This document shows, piece by piece, positions 18,240-26,686 of a stretch of DNA of 64,000 bases. The stretch spans positions 1,054,001-1,118,000 of the forward strand of contig CP144143.1 in the NCBI GenBank assembly GCA_028485475.2, read 5' to 3'. This DNA comes from Chitinophagaceae bacterium C216. Lineage in GTDB: Bacteria > Bacteroidota > Bacteroidia > Chitinophagales > Chitinophagaceae. Position numbers and translations under genes: made by a program. How positions within the stretch are numbered: position 1 is the first letter of the stretch; each line of letters starts with the position of its first letter. The notes under the pieces are model-generated. The model saw only the letters and a list, made by a program, of their open reading frames with translations. It had not been told where the DNA came from and searched no databases.

Positions 18240-19904
18240 ATGAGCGAGCAAAATTTGTCGGCGGTAGAAAAAATTAAAATTGCCAGTGATGGCCTTCGCG
18301 GCACATTAAAGGAAAGCCTGTCTGATGATTATACAGGTGCAGTGCGCGAAGACGATACCAATATTACCAAGTTTCACGGCATGTATCAGCAGGATGACCG
18401 TGATCGTAGGGAAGAACGCAGCATGAAAAAACTGGAGTGGCTGTATTCTTTCATGGTGCGGTTGCGTATACCCGGAGGTTTATTAAAGCCAGAGCAATGG
18501 ATAGCCATTAACGATGTAGCGGGGAAACACTCCACCGGGGTTATAAAAATTACAACTCGTCAAACCATTCAGCTACACGGCATTCTGAAATCGCATATCA
18601 AACCCACCATGAAGGCATTTAATCTTGCCGGACTGGATTCTATTGCTACTTGTGGCGACGTGAACCGTAATGTGTGCTGCACGGCCAACCCGTCTGAATC
18701 GCCGGTGTATGATGAAGTATTCCAGTATGCCGCTAAGATTAGCGAGATGGCTAAACCTAAAACCCGTGCCTGGTACGAGATTTGGCTGGATGAAGAAAGA
18801 CTGACAGAAAAAACAGAGGAAGATCCTTTGTATAAGGATAAATATCTACCTAGAAAACTAAAAGTGGGTATTGCAATTCCTCCGAATAATGATGTGGATG
18901 TATTTATTAATGATGTGGTATTAATTGCCATTATTGAGAATGATAAGCTGGTAGGTTTTAATGTAGGTGCAGGTGGCGGATTGGGTACTACTCATGGCAA
19001 TCCGAATACGTATGCACGTCTGGCTTCTATATTAGGATTTGTTGAAAATGATGAGGAGAAAATCCTAAAAGTGGTATATGAGATTATTACTGTGCAACGC
19101 GACTTTGGAAATCGAAGCGATAGAAAACAGGCACGCTTAAAATATACGATCGATAAGCTGGGGGTAGACAGATATCGGGAAGAAGTAGAGAAACGTTGTG
19201 GTTTTAAATTGGAGCCTGCAAGACCTTATCAGTTTACCATGCGCCAAGACCGATACGGATGGGTGCAGGACTATAAGGGTAAATGGCACTACACAGTTTT
19301 TGTGGAAAATGGAAGGGTACTGGATGATGAAAAAATAAAACTCAAAGAGGGACTGTACAAAATTGCAGAGCTTGGAAAATGTAACTTTCATTTTACAACT
19401 AATCAGAATGTTATTCTTTCTGATATTGCCCCCAAAGACAAGGCCGCAATAGAAAAACTTCTGAAGAAATATAAAATTATTGAGCACACGGAGAACGCCA
19501 GCGCTATACGAAAAAACGCTATCGCTTGCGTAGCACTGAATACGTGTGGTCTTGCATTGGCCGAAGCACAACGTTATCTGCCCACTCTTCTTTCAAAGAT
19601 TGAGCCGTTGCTCGAAAAGCACAACATGAAGAGTGAGGATATTATTCTGCGAATGACTGGTTGTCCTAATGGTTGTGGTCGTTCGCCCAATGCTGAGATT
19701 GGTTTTGTGGGCACTGCATATGGTAAATACAACCTGCATATTGGTGGAGATCGCGAAGGATTGAGGCTGAATACTAAGTTCAAAGAGAATCTGGATGAAG
19801 CGCAAATACTCGAAACTTTAGATGAGCTGTTTGCAGTGTACCAAAAAGAGAAGAAGGAAAATGAAAACTTCGGCGATTTTTCTTATCGTAAATGGATTCT
19901 TTAA
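18240..19904 (+). CDS. cysI: Sulfite reductase hemoprotein subunit
   Basis: A 554-residue siroheme and [4Fe-4S] protein reducing sulfite to sulfide by six electrons. The cluster and siroheme ligands are visible as C430-x5-C436 (ACVALNTCG) and C475-x3-C479 (GCPNGCGRSP). The CGDVNRNVCC and TRQTIQLHG blocks of the duplicated nitrite/sulfite reductase fold are present. It pairs with CysJ immediately upstream. The siroheme genes on both sides fit its cofactor demand. A nitrite-reductase role is less likely given cysH, cysD and cysN in the same operon. Confidence 0.94.
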   Translation: MSEQNLSAVEKIKIASDGLRGTLKESLSDDYTGAVREDDTNITKFHGMYQQDDRDRREERSMKKLEWLYSFMVRLRIPGGLLKPEQWIAINDVAGKHSTGVIKITTRQTIQLHGILKSHIKPTMKAFNLAGLDSIATCGDVNRNVCCTANPSESPVYDEVFQYAAKISEMAKPKTRAWYEIWLDEERLTEKTEEDPLYKDKYLPRKLKVGIAIPPNNDVDVFINDVVLIAIIENDKLVGFNVGAGGGLGTTHGNPNTYARLASILGFVENDEEKILKVVYEIITVQRDFGNRSDRKQARLKYTIDKLGVDRYREEVEKRCGFKLEPARPYQFTMRQDRYGWVQDYKGKWHYTVFVENGRVLDDEKIKLKEGLYKIAELGKCNFHFTTNQNVILSDIAPKDKAAIEKLLKKYKIIEHTENASAIRKNAIACVALNTCGLALAEAQRYLPTLLSKIEPLLEKHNMKSEDIILRMTGCPNGCGRSPNAEIGFVGTAYGKYNLHIGGDREGLRLNTKFKENLDEAQILETLDELFAVYQKEKKENENFGDFSYRKWIL

Positions 19905-19911
19905 TTGGACT

Positions 19912-19957
19912 CATGTATTGCTTAGATTTGTAGAAAAACACCAATTAGCAATACATG
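19912..19957 (+). promoter_or_regulatory. 11-bp inverted repeat covering the cysE start codon, with internal -7 box
   Basis: Arms CATGTATTGCT (19912-19922) and AGCAATACATG (19947-19957) are exact complements around a 24-base loop. The second arm contains the ATG of cysE. The loop begins with TAGATTTG (19923-19930), a perfect Bacteroidota -7 element, although no well-spaced -33 TTG is present. Read-through mRNA from cysI could hide the start codon, whereas a transcript begun inside the loop would lack the first arm. Confidence 0.5.
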
Positions 19958-20824
19958 AAAAACCTTGATAAAATGAGCAATAAGACTTTTATAAAGCTTT
20001 TATTACAGAATAATACCAGAATCGGCAATCTGCCCGATAAAGATCTGGCCCACCAGTTTGTGGATGACATTTTTGCTTTTCTTTTTATCCCCAAAACTGG
20101 GGTAAATCAAAAGGAAAAGGATTTGCAAAAAGGTCTATATGCATTGAAAAGCCATTTGGCTACCTTGATTTACGATGTAGTAAATGATGGTGCTAAATCG
20201 CAGGCAGCGGCTGATTGCTTTTTCGATGCACTGCCAGATATTTATGCAGCCTTACAAAAAGATGCAGCCGCATTTATCGCCAACGATCCTGCAGCCTTAG
20301 ATATAAGTGAGGTATTTCAAGCCTATCCGGGCTTTTATGCCATAGCGGTGTACCGTATCTCTCATCAGCTATGGAAACAAGGTATAAGAGCATTGCCCAG
20401 AATTTTTACGGAGTATGCACATAGTCGTACCGGCGTGGATATTCATCCCGGAGCTACTATAGGTGAGAATTTCTTTATCGATCACGGCACCGGTGTGGTA
20501 ATTGGTGAAACTACTATTATTGGTAATGATGTAAAAATCTATCAAGGTGTTACCATTGGAGCCCTTAACTCAGCCAAGAGTAAAAAGAAAGTAAAACGTC
20601 ATCCCACCATCGAGGATAATGTTATCATTTACTCGGGTGCTACTATTTTGGGAGGTGATACAATTATCGGGCATGACAGTGTTATCGGTGGAAATGCCTG
20701 GATAACATTTTCAGTTCCTCCAAATTCTTTAGTATACAACCAAAGTGAAGTTACCAATAAGGCAGATTTTTCACATAAGGATTCGGTAAATAAAATTCTA
20801 AAAACAGCTAAAAAGCACAGCTGA
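19955..20824 (+). CDS. cysE: Serine O-acetyltransferase
   Basis: A 289-residue enzyme making O-acetylserine from serine and acetyl-CoA, the carbon acceptor for sulfide. The C-terminal left-handed beta-helix (about 160-265) has hexapeptide repeats and the signature HPGATIGENFFIDHGTGVVIGETT. The N-terminal helical domain is long, as in serine acetyltransferases. A second possible start is Met7. It lies 50 bases after cysI and three bases before the fusion gene. No cysteine synthase gene is in the window, so that enzyme must be encoded elsewhere. Confidence 0.92.
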   Translation: MKNLDKMSNKTFIKLLLQNNTRIGNLPDKDLAHQFVDDIFAFLFIPKTGVNQKEKDLQKGLYALKSHLATLIYDVVNDGAKSQAAADCFFDALPDIYAALQKDAAAFIANDPAALDISEVFQAYPGFYAIAVYRISHQLWKQGIRALPRIFTEYAHSRTGVDIHPGATIGENFFIDHGTGVVIGETTIIGNDVKIYQGVTIGALNSAKSKKKVKRHPTIEDNVIIYSGATILGGDTIIGHDSVIGGNAWITFSVPPNSLVYNQSEVTNKADFSHKDSVNKILKTAKKHS

Positions 20825-20827
20825 TAA

Positions 20828-22423
20828 TTGAATAGGGAAAAAGAAAATACCCCTGCTGCACAAGCAGAACAAGCGGAGCATCGTGCTTCGCAGAATACCC
20901 TTTTTCCCGTGTTTTTAAAACTGGAAACATTAAATCTGCTAATTATCGGTGGAGGAAATGTAGCGCTTGAAAAGTTACAGGCAGTTCTTCAAAATGCTCC
21001 CGCAACGCGCATAAGACTAGTAGCTATCGATATTGCTCCTATGGTACGCGAGTTTGCTGCATCATTCCCTAATATAGTTCTAGAGCAGCGACCTTACCTT
21101 AAAGAGGATATACAACAAACAGATTTGGTAATTGCAGCTGTAAACGATCTGGATGTTGCGGCTCAAATTCGAGAAGATGCGGCTGATTGCGGAAAGCTGA
21201 TAAACATTGCTGATAAGCCCGAGCTCTGTGATTTTTATCTAGGCTCCATCGTAAAGAAAGGTAATTTGAAAATCGCCATATCCACCAACGGGAAATCTCC
21301 TACAATTGCAAAGCGGCTGAAAGAAACCCTAAATGAGGCAATTCCCGAAGAGATTGACGAGGTGTTGGATAATATGCAGCAGCTACGCAATCGATTATCT
21401 GGCGATCTTAACCATAAGGTGAAAGTCTTAAATAATGTAACCCGTTCTTTAGTATCAAAGCCTCAGGAAGCATTGGACGCCTTGGAATCGGATGACAATG
21501 TAGCTACCGATGTGGTAAGTTCTACAGCAATTGTGGCTAAAGCGCAAAAGAGTACCAACTGGTACCTGATTATAATGGGTGTGGCCTTATTAATTGCTTT
21601 AAGCGTCTATGCCTTGTATTCTTTTGATTTGATGCTACCCATTCTGCAAGCATTGAATAAGGATAACCATATGTTTTACTGGATGCTGCTAACCGGCTTT
21701 TTGGCCGAAATTGTTGCAGGATCCATGGGTATGGGTTATGGAGTCATATGCACTACTATATTGCTGATGCTGAATGTTCCACCGCCTGTTGTTAGCGCCA
21801 GTATTCATTCTGCAGAGTCTTTTACTACCGCAGCAGGAAGTATCAGTCATATCAAATTGGGTAACGTCAATAAGAAATTGGTTAAGGCTTTGGCTATTCC
21901 CGCGGTTATTGGTGCCGTTATTGGTGCCATATTGCTCACTTACCTGGGAGAAAAATATGCTGTAATTATCAAACCATTTATTGCGGCCTATACTTTGTAT
22001 CTGGGTGTGCGTATTCTCATGAATGTTTTAAAACCTAAAAAAGAAGTAATCAAAAAGAACAAAACCTCAAAAGTTTCGTTGCTGGGTTTTGTAGGAGGTT
22101 TTATTGATTCATTTGGAGGAGGTGGTTGGGGGCCTTTGGTTACCGGTACCTTAATGAAAAATGGAAGAACCCCTCGATATGTAGTAGGAAGCTCTACGGT
22201 GGCCAAGTTTATTCTTACCGTTACGAGTGCTATCACTTTTATATTTACCATCGGTGTTCAGCACTGGAATATTGTTGCAGGACTGCTGATAGGAGGAATC
22301 ATTACGGCTCCTTTTTCTGCGATGCTTACCTCCAAGCTGCCAGCAAGAAAAATGTTTTTTGTTGTGGGCATAGTGGTGATCATTATGAGTATTATTACTA
22401 TTTATCGAGCCTTATTCCTATAA
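20828..22423 (+). CDS. Fusion of siroheme synthase (Met8/CysG N-terminal type) and TSUP/TauE transporter
   Basis: A single uninterrupted frame of 531 codons holds two modules. Residues about 30-215 match precorrin-2 dehydrogenase/sirohydrochlorin ferrochelatase: Rossmann loop GGGNVALEK at 41-49, and INIADKPELCDF with D129 where CysG carries its key aspartate. Residues about 243-531 form a membrane module with roughly eight helices and the glycine-rich TSUP (TauE/SafE) signatures AGSMGMGYG and GGFIDSFGGGGWGP. It starts with TTG three bases after the cysE stop; no ATG is near. The soluble half finishes siroheme synthesis. The membrane half probably moves sulfate, sulfite or another sulfur anion; direction is unknown. 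Confidence 0.88.
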   Translation: MNREKENTPAAQAEQAEHRASQNTLFPVFLKLETLNLLIIGGGNVALEKLQAVLQNAPATRIRLVAIDIAPMVREFAASFPNIVLEQRPYLKEDIQQTDLVIAAVNDLDVAAQIREDAADCGKLINIADKPELCDFYLGSIVKKGNLKIAISTNGKSPTIAKRLKETLNEAIPEEIDEVLDNMQQLRNRLSGDLNHKVKVLNNVTRSLVSKPQEALDALESDDNVATDVVSSTAIVAKAQKSTNWYLIIMGVALLIALSVYALYSFDLMLPILQALNKDNHMFYWMLLTGFLAEIVAGSMGMGYGVICTTILLMLNVPPPVVSASIHSAESFTTAAGSISHIKLGNVNKKLVKALAIPAVIGAVIGAILLTYLGEKYAVIIKPFIAAYTLYLGVRILMNVLKPKKEVIKKNKTSKVSLLGFVGGFIDSFGGGGWGPLVTGTLMKNGRTPRYVVGSSTVAKFILTVTSAITFIFTIGVQHWNIVAGLLIGGIITAPFSAMLTSKLPARKMFFVVGIVVIIMSIITIYRALFL

Positions 22424-22443
22424 AAATTTTTTAAATTATTATC

Positions 22444-22482
22444 CTACTAATTTTGTAGACTAATAATATTTCTTTATTTTTG
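22444..22482 (+). promoter_or_regulatory. Promoter with dyad upstream of the Cys-leader ORF and TonB receptor
   Basis: TTTTG (22451-22455) and TATTTTTG (22475-22482) are spaced by 19 bases and match both Bacteroidota promoter elements. The dyad CTACTAA-T-TTTGTAG (22444-22458, one mismatch between arms) lies over the -33 element, exactly as at the peroxiredoxin/cys promoter. Transcription would begin near 22488, about 15 bases before the leader ORF. Confidence 0.7.
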
Positions 22483-22502
22483 CCCTTCAAAATTTCAATA
22501 TC

Positions 22503-22583
22503 ATGTCTTCATTTCAACATGCAAGCAATAGGCTTTATCCTATGAATAGGAAACACGAATGGCGATGTTGTATGTGTTCCTGA
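22503..22583 (+). CDS. Putative 26-residue leader peptide with C-terminal Cys codons
   Basis: The first ATG after the promoter at 22475-22482 opens a 26-codon ORF that ends in WRCCMCS, with TGT codons 22, 23 and 25 just before the TGA. Three cysteine codons in the last five of a tiny ORF, in the leader of a receptor gene adjoining the cysteine-synthesis cluster, is the layout expected of a cysteine-sensing attenuation peptide. An AACTAA/TTAGTT hairpin (22586-22606) starts three bases after the stop codon, so a ribosome stalled on the cysteine codons would cover its first arm. Function is inferred; expression is untested. Confidence 0.55.
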   Translation: MSSFQHASNRLYPMNRKHEWRCCMCS

Positions 22584-22613
22584 ATAACTAAGCTTTTTAT
22601 TTAGTTTATTAGT

Positions 22614-22628
22614 CTACTGATTTTGTAG
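22614..22628 (+). repeat. Second CTAC-N7-GTAG dyad, inside the TonB-receptor leader
   Basis: CTACTGATTTTGTAG differs from the promoter-proximal copy at 22444-22458 by one base. As RNA, TCTAC/GTAGA could pair in a short stem followed by UUUU, a weak terminator-like element. As DNA it could be a second operator about 140 bases downstream of the start site, permitting looping or a roadblock. Confidence 0.5.
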
Positions 22629-22712
22629 ATTTTGCCGGATGAAAGAGGTCGGTACAGGGCTTCTTTGTCATAAAACGATCCAAAAATAAGAATCATCAAT
22701 AACTATATAACA

Positions 22713-25301
22713 ATGCGAATTAAACATTTGAAGAGTCTGTTTTTACTGCTAGGAAGTTTTTTGTACGGAGTATTGCATGCTCAATTGACAGGCAAAGTAA
22801 TTAATGAAAACAATAATCCTATTGAAGGAGCCAGTGTAGTGATCAAAGGAACCACTCAAGGTACACAAACCGATGCGAATGGCGTATTTACCTTATCGTC
22901 TGTTCCTAAAATTCCCTTTACGATAACCGTATCTTCCGTAAATTATACTACAAGAAATATATCAGTTAGAGAGTTGGAAGATACCCTCACTGTAAGGCTT
23001 CAGATTTTGTATCAAGTAGATACTTTAGTAATCACTTCTCGAAGAAGACGCGAATTACTGCAGGAAGTACCGATTGCAGTTTCGGTAGTAAGTGGTAAAC
23101 AAATTGATGAAGCTGGAGCTTTCAACATCACACGCGTTAAAGAAATGGTTCCTTCCTTGCAGATGTATACCTCCAATCCCAGAAACACGGGTATTAACAT
23201 CCGCGGCATAGGTTCTCCCTTCGGGCTTACCAATGATGGTTTAGATCCCGGTGTGGGTTACTATGTCGATGGGGTGTATTATGCAAGACCGGCCGTTGCT
23301 ACCCTAGATTTGATAGATATCGAGCGAATTGAAGTCTTGAGAGGTCCACAGGGAACACTATTTGGAAAAAACACAGCTTCGGGTGCCATTAACATTACTT
23401 CTCGCAAGCCCAGCTTTGTACCTGGAGGTACCCTGGAAGTAAGTTATGGTAACTATGGTTTTATACAAGCCAAAGCTTCTGTAACTGGACCTCTCACTCG
23501 AAATCTTGCTGCACGCGTTTCGTTCTCAGGTACCCAGCGAGATGGAACCATTCATAACATTGCCACAGATAAATACACTAATGACATCAATAACCTGGGT
23601 TTAAGAACGCAATTCCTATATAATGTTTCGGACAATACATCGGTTACGCTGGCCGGAGAGTACAACAAGCAAAGGCCTGATGGCTACGCTCAGGTTGTTG
23701 CCGGTGTAGTAACTACAAAACGTCCGGCATATAGACAATTTGATGCCATAATTGCCGATTTGGGTTATACATTACCCAATATAAATAAGAACGGTAAGAT
23801 CGATGCCTTTATGCGCGTAATTGATCATGATACTCCATGGAACTCCGGAAATGAAATTGGTGGCGCATCATTGAATATCGATAGTAAAATTGGCCCCGGA
23901 ACACTTACAGCCACTACCGCATGGAGATACTGGATTTGGGAACCCTCCAACGACCGCGACTTTACGGGCCTTCAAGCATTGGCTAAATCGCAAAACCCAG
24001 CCAAGCATAAAAATATCTCGCAGGAAATAAGATATGCTGGGGAATTATCAGATCGCTTGAGTGGTGTGATTGGTTTATTTTATCTAGGACAACAGGTAAA
24101 AATAACCGGTACCGAAGAGTCGGGTAGAGATCAATGGCGATTCTCTCAAAGTTCTAATAGCGATTTATGGAAGACTCCCGGCTTGTTTGATGGCTATGGT
24201 ATAAACACCAATTCTTCCATTCGCTCCAAAAGTGCGGCGGTATTTGCCAACGTAGATTGGGAGCTTATTAAGCACCTGCATTTGCAACCCGGTATCCGCC
24301 TTAACTACGATGAAAAAGTGGTAGTATATGATCGTAAAGCTTATGGAGGTTTGCAGACAGACGATCCTGCGCTGCTCGCTTTAAAGAATAGTGTGTATAC
24401 CAGTCAGTACTATGAATCGGACGCCTATGAACGCAACGTTACTTACAATGTTACGCTTGCATATCGTCCTTCTACTAAAATCAATGCCTACGGAACCTTT
24501 GCTACAGCTTATAAGCCGGTGGGGGTAAACGTGGCAGGCTTACCTACTATCAACGGTCAGCCAGCAACCGATTTAGCTGTCATTAAGCCAGAGTACACTA
24601 AGCATTTTGAAATAGGTATTAAAACACAGCCTACAGCAGATCTAACGTTCAATATATCTGCATATAACTCTAATATTAAAGATTATCAGACCAATGTACA
24701 GTCGCCTGAATTAGGTGTTAATAGAGGCTATATTGCAAATGCAAATAAAGTACGTATAAGAGGTATTGAGGCTGATGCTTCTTATAGGCTCAATCATCAT
24801 TTTAATTTTTACGGAGCCCTTACCTATTCCGAAGGGAAATATGTGAAATTTATCAATGCTCCTTTACCACTTGAGGAGACTGGAGCCACCAATGAAGAAG
24901 GTGTTCAAGTGGCATTCAAAGATGTTTCAGGTGGTCCGCTACCTGGTATTTCAAAATGGGCTGGCTCAGCCGGCGGTGAATATTCTACACCCTCAGCATT
25001 GTTTGGGCGCCCCAATAGGTTCTTTATAGGCGCTGATGTCTTTGCTCGTTCCTCTTTTTCTTCTAGTCCTTCTCCATCAGCGTTTTTAAATGTTCCGGGT
25101 TACGCCATCGTAAATGCACGGCTGGGCTTTAAAGCCACACGCGGACTGTCGGCCTTTGTATGGGCACGCAATCTGCTGAACAAAGATTACTTCGAGCAGT
25201 TGTTGCCCGCAGGAGGAAATGCCGGACATTATGCTGGTGTGTTGGGAGATCCACGCACTTACGGACTTACCTTAAGCTATTCTTTTAACGGTAAGCATTA
25301 A
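22713..25301 (+). CDS. TonB-dependent outer-membrane receptor
   Basis: An 862-residue protein: signal peptide (1-23), a carboxypeptidase-regulatory-like domain (24-95, GKVINENNNPIEGASVVIKGT), a plug domain (about 110-230, RGIGSPFG and IEVLRGPQGTLFGKNTASGAINI) and a 22-strand-type barrel ending in an aromatic-rich strand (YGLTLSYSF). It imports a scarce ligand using TonB energy. The plug and barrel resemble siderophore- or small-molecule-type receptors more than SusC. Its promoter dyad matches the cys operon promoter, which suggests a sulfur-containing ligand such as a sulfonate or sulfate ester. That ligand is inference. No SusD partner is adjacent. Confidence 0.9.
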   Translation: MRIKHLKSLFLLLGSFLYGVLHAQLTGKVINENNNPIEGASVVIKGTTQGTQTDANGVFTLSSVPKIPFTITVSSVNYTTRNISVRELEDTLTVRLQILYQVDTLVITSRRRRELLQEVPIAVSVVSGKQIDEAGAFNITRVKEMVPSLQMYTSNPRNTGINIRGIGSPFGLTNDGLDPGVGYYVDGVYYARPAVATLDLIDIERIEVLRGPQGTLFGKNTASGAINITSRKPSFVPGGTLEVSYGNYGFIQAKASVTGPLTRNLAARVSFSGTQRDGTIHNIATDKYTNDINNLGLRTQFLYNVSDNTSVTLAGEYNKQRPDGYAQVVAGVVTTKRPAYRQFDAIIADLGYTLPNINKNGKIDAFMRVIDHDTPWNSGNEIGGASLNIDSKIGPGTLTATTAWRYWIWEPSNDRDFTGLQALAKSQNPAKHKNISQEIRYAGELSDRLSGVIGLFYLGQQVKITGTEESGRDQWRFSQSSNSDLWKTPGLFDGYGINTNSSIRSKSAAVFANVDWELIKHLHLQPGIRLNYDEKVVVYDRKAYGGLQTDDPALLALKNSVYTSQYYESDAYERNVTYNVTLAYRPSTKINAYGTFATAYKPVGVNVAGLPTINGQPATDLAVIKPEYTKHFEIGIKTQPTADLTFNISAYNSNIKDYQTNVQSPELGVNRGYIANANKVRIRGIEADASYRLNHHFNFYGALTYSEGKYVKFINAPLPLEETGATNEEGVQVAFKDVSGGPLPGISKWAGSAGGEYSTPSALFGRPNRFFIGADVFARSSFSSSPSPSAFLNVPGYAIVNARLGFKATRGLSAFVWARNLLNKDYFEQLLPAGGNAGHYAGVLGDPRTYGLTLSYSFNGKH

Positions 25302-25330
25302 ACTTTTTCCTATTCTGGCAGTCAATTAAA

Positions 25331-25366
25331 GGCCTGCTGTTTTTACAGCAGGCCATATTTATTTTT
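25331..25366 (+). terminator. Rho-independent terminator after the TonB receptor
   Basis: A perfect 10-bp stem GGCCTGCTGT/ACAGCAGGCC around a TTTT loop is followed by an AT-rich tail with a T-run. It ends the receptor transcript 30 bases after its stop codon and separates the sulfur block from the next genes. Confidence 0.92.
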
Positions 25367-25441
25367 AGTAAGAGGGAGTATACTGATTTTTTATAGGTTT
25401 TTTCAACAAAAAACCTAATTTTTGAACGTCAAAGCAAGGAT

Positions 25442-26686
25442 ATGGGAAAATGGATAGCGATTTTTTGCCTGTTTTTATATATTTCAGCTGCCAGCCAGAA
25501 CGGTAAGGAATTATATTTTCAGCCCTCATTTGCACAAGGAGCTTCGGCTTCAAAAATGTTTGAGGAAGTAAAATATATTCCACTGCAGACTACCAAAAAA
25601 AGTCTTTTTGGTCGTATACGCGAACTGATCGTCTCGGATGCGTATTTTATTATATGGGACACCGACACTAACTCTATCTATTTTTTTGATAAAAATGGAA
25701 AATTTGTAAAAAAATTTCGTCCTCATAAATGTATCATCAAAACCATTCAGCTTGATAGAAAGCGGAATGCACTTTTCATCTCCGGCTTTAATAAGCATTT
25801 CAATTTTTCCCGGGCCGAGGTGGAAAAAATGATGTCCGATCCCACGAATAAATCCTTTGCACGTTATACCTGGTCGGGTTACTATGATTTGAGTGATATC
25901 CATAAAGAAAAAGTAGAGGTTATTAAAGATTTTAGTTTGGCTCTCGTAACCCCAACCATTTTTGATAACTGGTGGGCTTACAGCTTTATTTATGCCAACA
26001 GACGGTGGAACGAGGATACTGATTATGAATTGAAAATATATGATGGCACTAAAACTATTAAACAATATTTCCCTTACAATAAAAAAAGCGGAGCCATCTA
26101 TTATAACCCAGGAAAGATTTCTTTTTTTCCTGTAGAAGACAACGAGATGTTGTTGTTTACGCGTCCGTATGATTACAGCATCTATACACTGACAAAGGAC
26201 TCTGTGAGTCTTCTGTATAAGTTCATATTGCCGTTAGAAAACTCATTGCCCAAATCATTTTTTGAAATGCCTTTTCGTTCTAAGAATGATTTCGATGAGT
26301 ATAAATACAAAAACGGAAGCTTGGTCTGGGAGTTACGAAACGTATATAAAATGGGGAATTATTTGTTCTTTTCGCTCGATTATAACAAGAGCTACAGAGA
26401 AAAGCATTTCATGTATGATGAGGGTACAAAGCGCTTTTACAATATGGGGCGCGTAAGTACTGACAGTAGCACTGCCTATCTGCCTTTATTACAAAATGGT
26501 ATTCAGTACTGTGATAACGAGTATTTATACACCAGTATCTCCTCATCCACTATGTTTCAAACGAGGGACAATACTCAGCGTCGCTCTCCCCAATACACTC
26601 CCGAGATAAAAGAATATTTTGACAAAGGTGATCGTACGGATAACCCTGTCATCATTCAGTTAAAACTTAAAAATAAAATTGGATGA
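25442..26686 (+). CDS. Secreted 6-bladed beta-propeller family protein
   Basis: A 414-residue protein with a signal peptide (1-18, ending AASQ). The EEVKYIPLQTTKKSLFGRIRELIVSDAYFIIWD segment (about 41-73) and the IYFFDKNGKFVKKF strand match the Bacteroidota 6-bladed beta-propeller family found beside outer-membrane barrels. The remainder is predicted beta-rich. The next gene starts with overlapping ATGA, so the two are probably translated together and act in one envelope complex. The ligand is unknown. Confidence 0.75.
   Translation: MGKWIAIFCLFLYISAASQNGKELYFQPSFAQGASASKMFEEVKYIPLQTTKKSLFGRIRELIVSDAYFIIWDTDTNSIYFFDKNGKFVKKFRPHKCIIKTIQLDRKRNALFISGFNKHFNFSRAEVEKMMSDPTNKSFARYTWSGYYDLSDIHKEKVEVIKDFSLALVTPTIFDNWWAYSFIYANRRWNEDTDYELKIYDGTKTIKQYFPYNKKSGAIYYNPGKISFFPVEDNEMLLFTRPYDYSIYTLTKDSVSLLYKFILPLENSLPKSFFEMPFRSKNDFDEYKYKNGSLVWELRNVYKMGNYLFFSLDYNKSYREKHFMYDEGTKRFYNMGRVSTDSSTAYLPLLQNGIQYCDNEYLYTSISSSTMFQTRDNTQRRSPQYTPEIKEYFDKGDRTDNPVIIQLKLKNKIG

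Noticed and set aside
22126-22434. 102-codon ORF at the end of the fusion gene
   Set aside because: It is an alternate frame of the TSUP domain, with no motif of its own.
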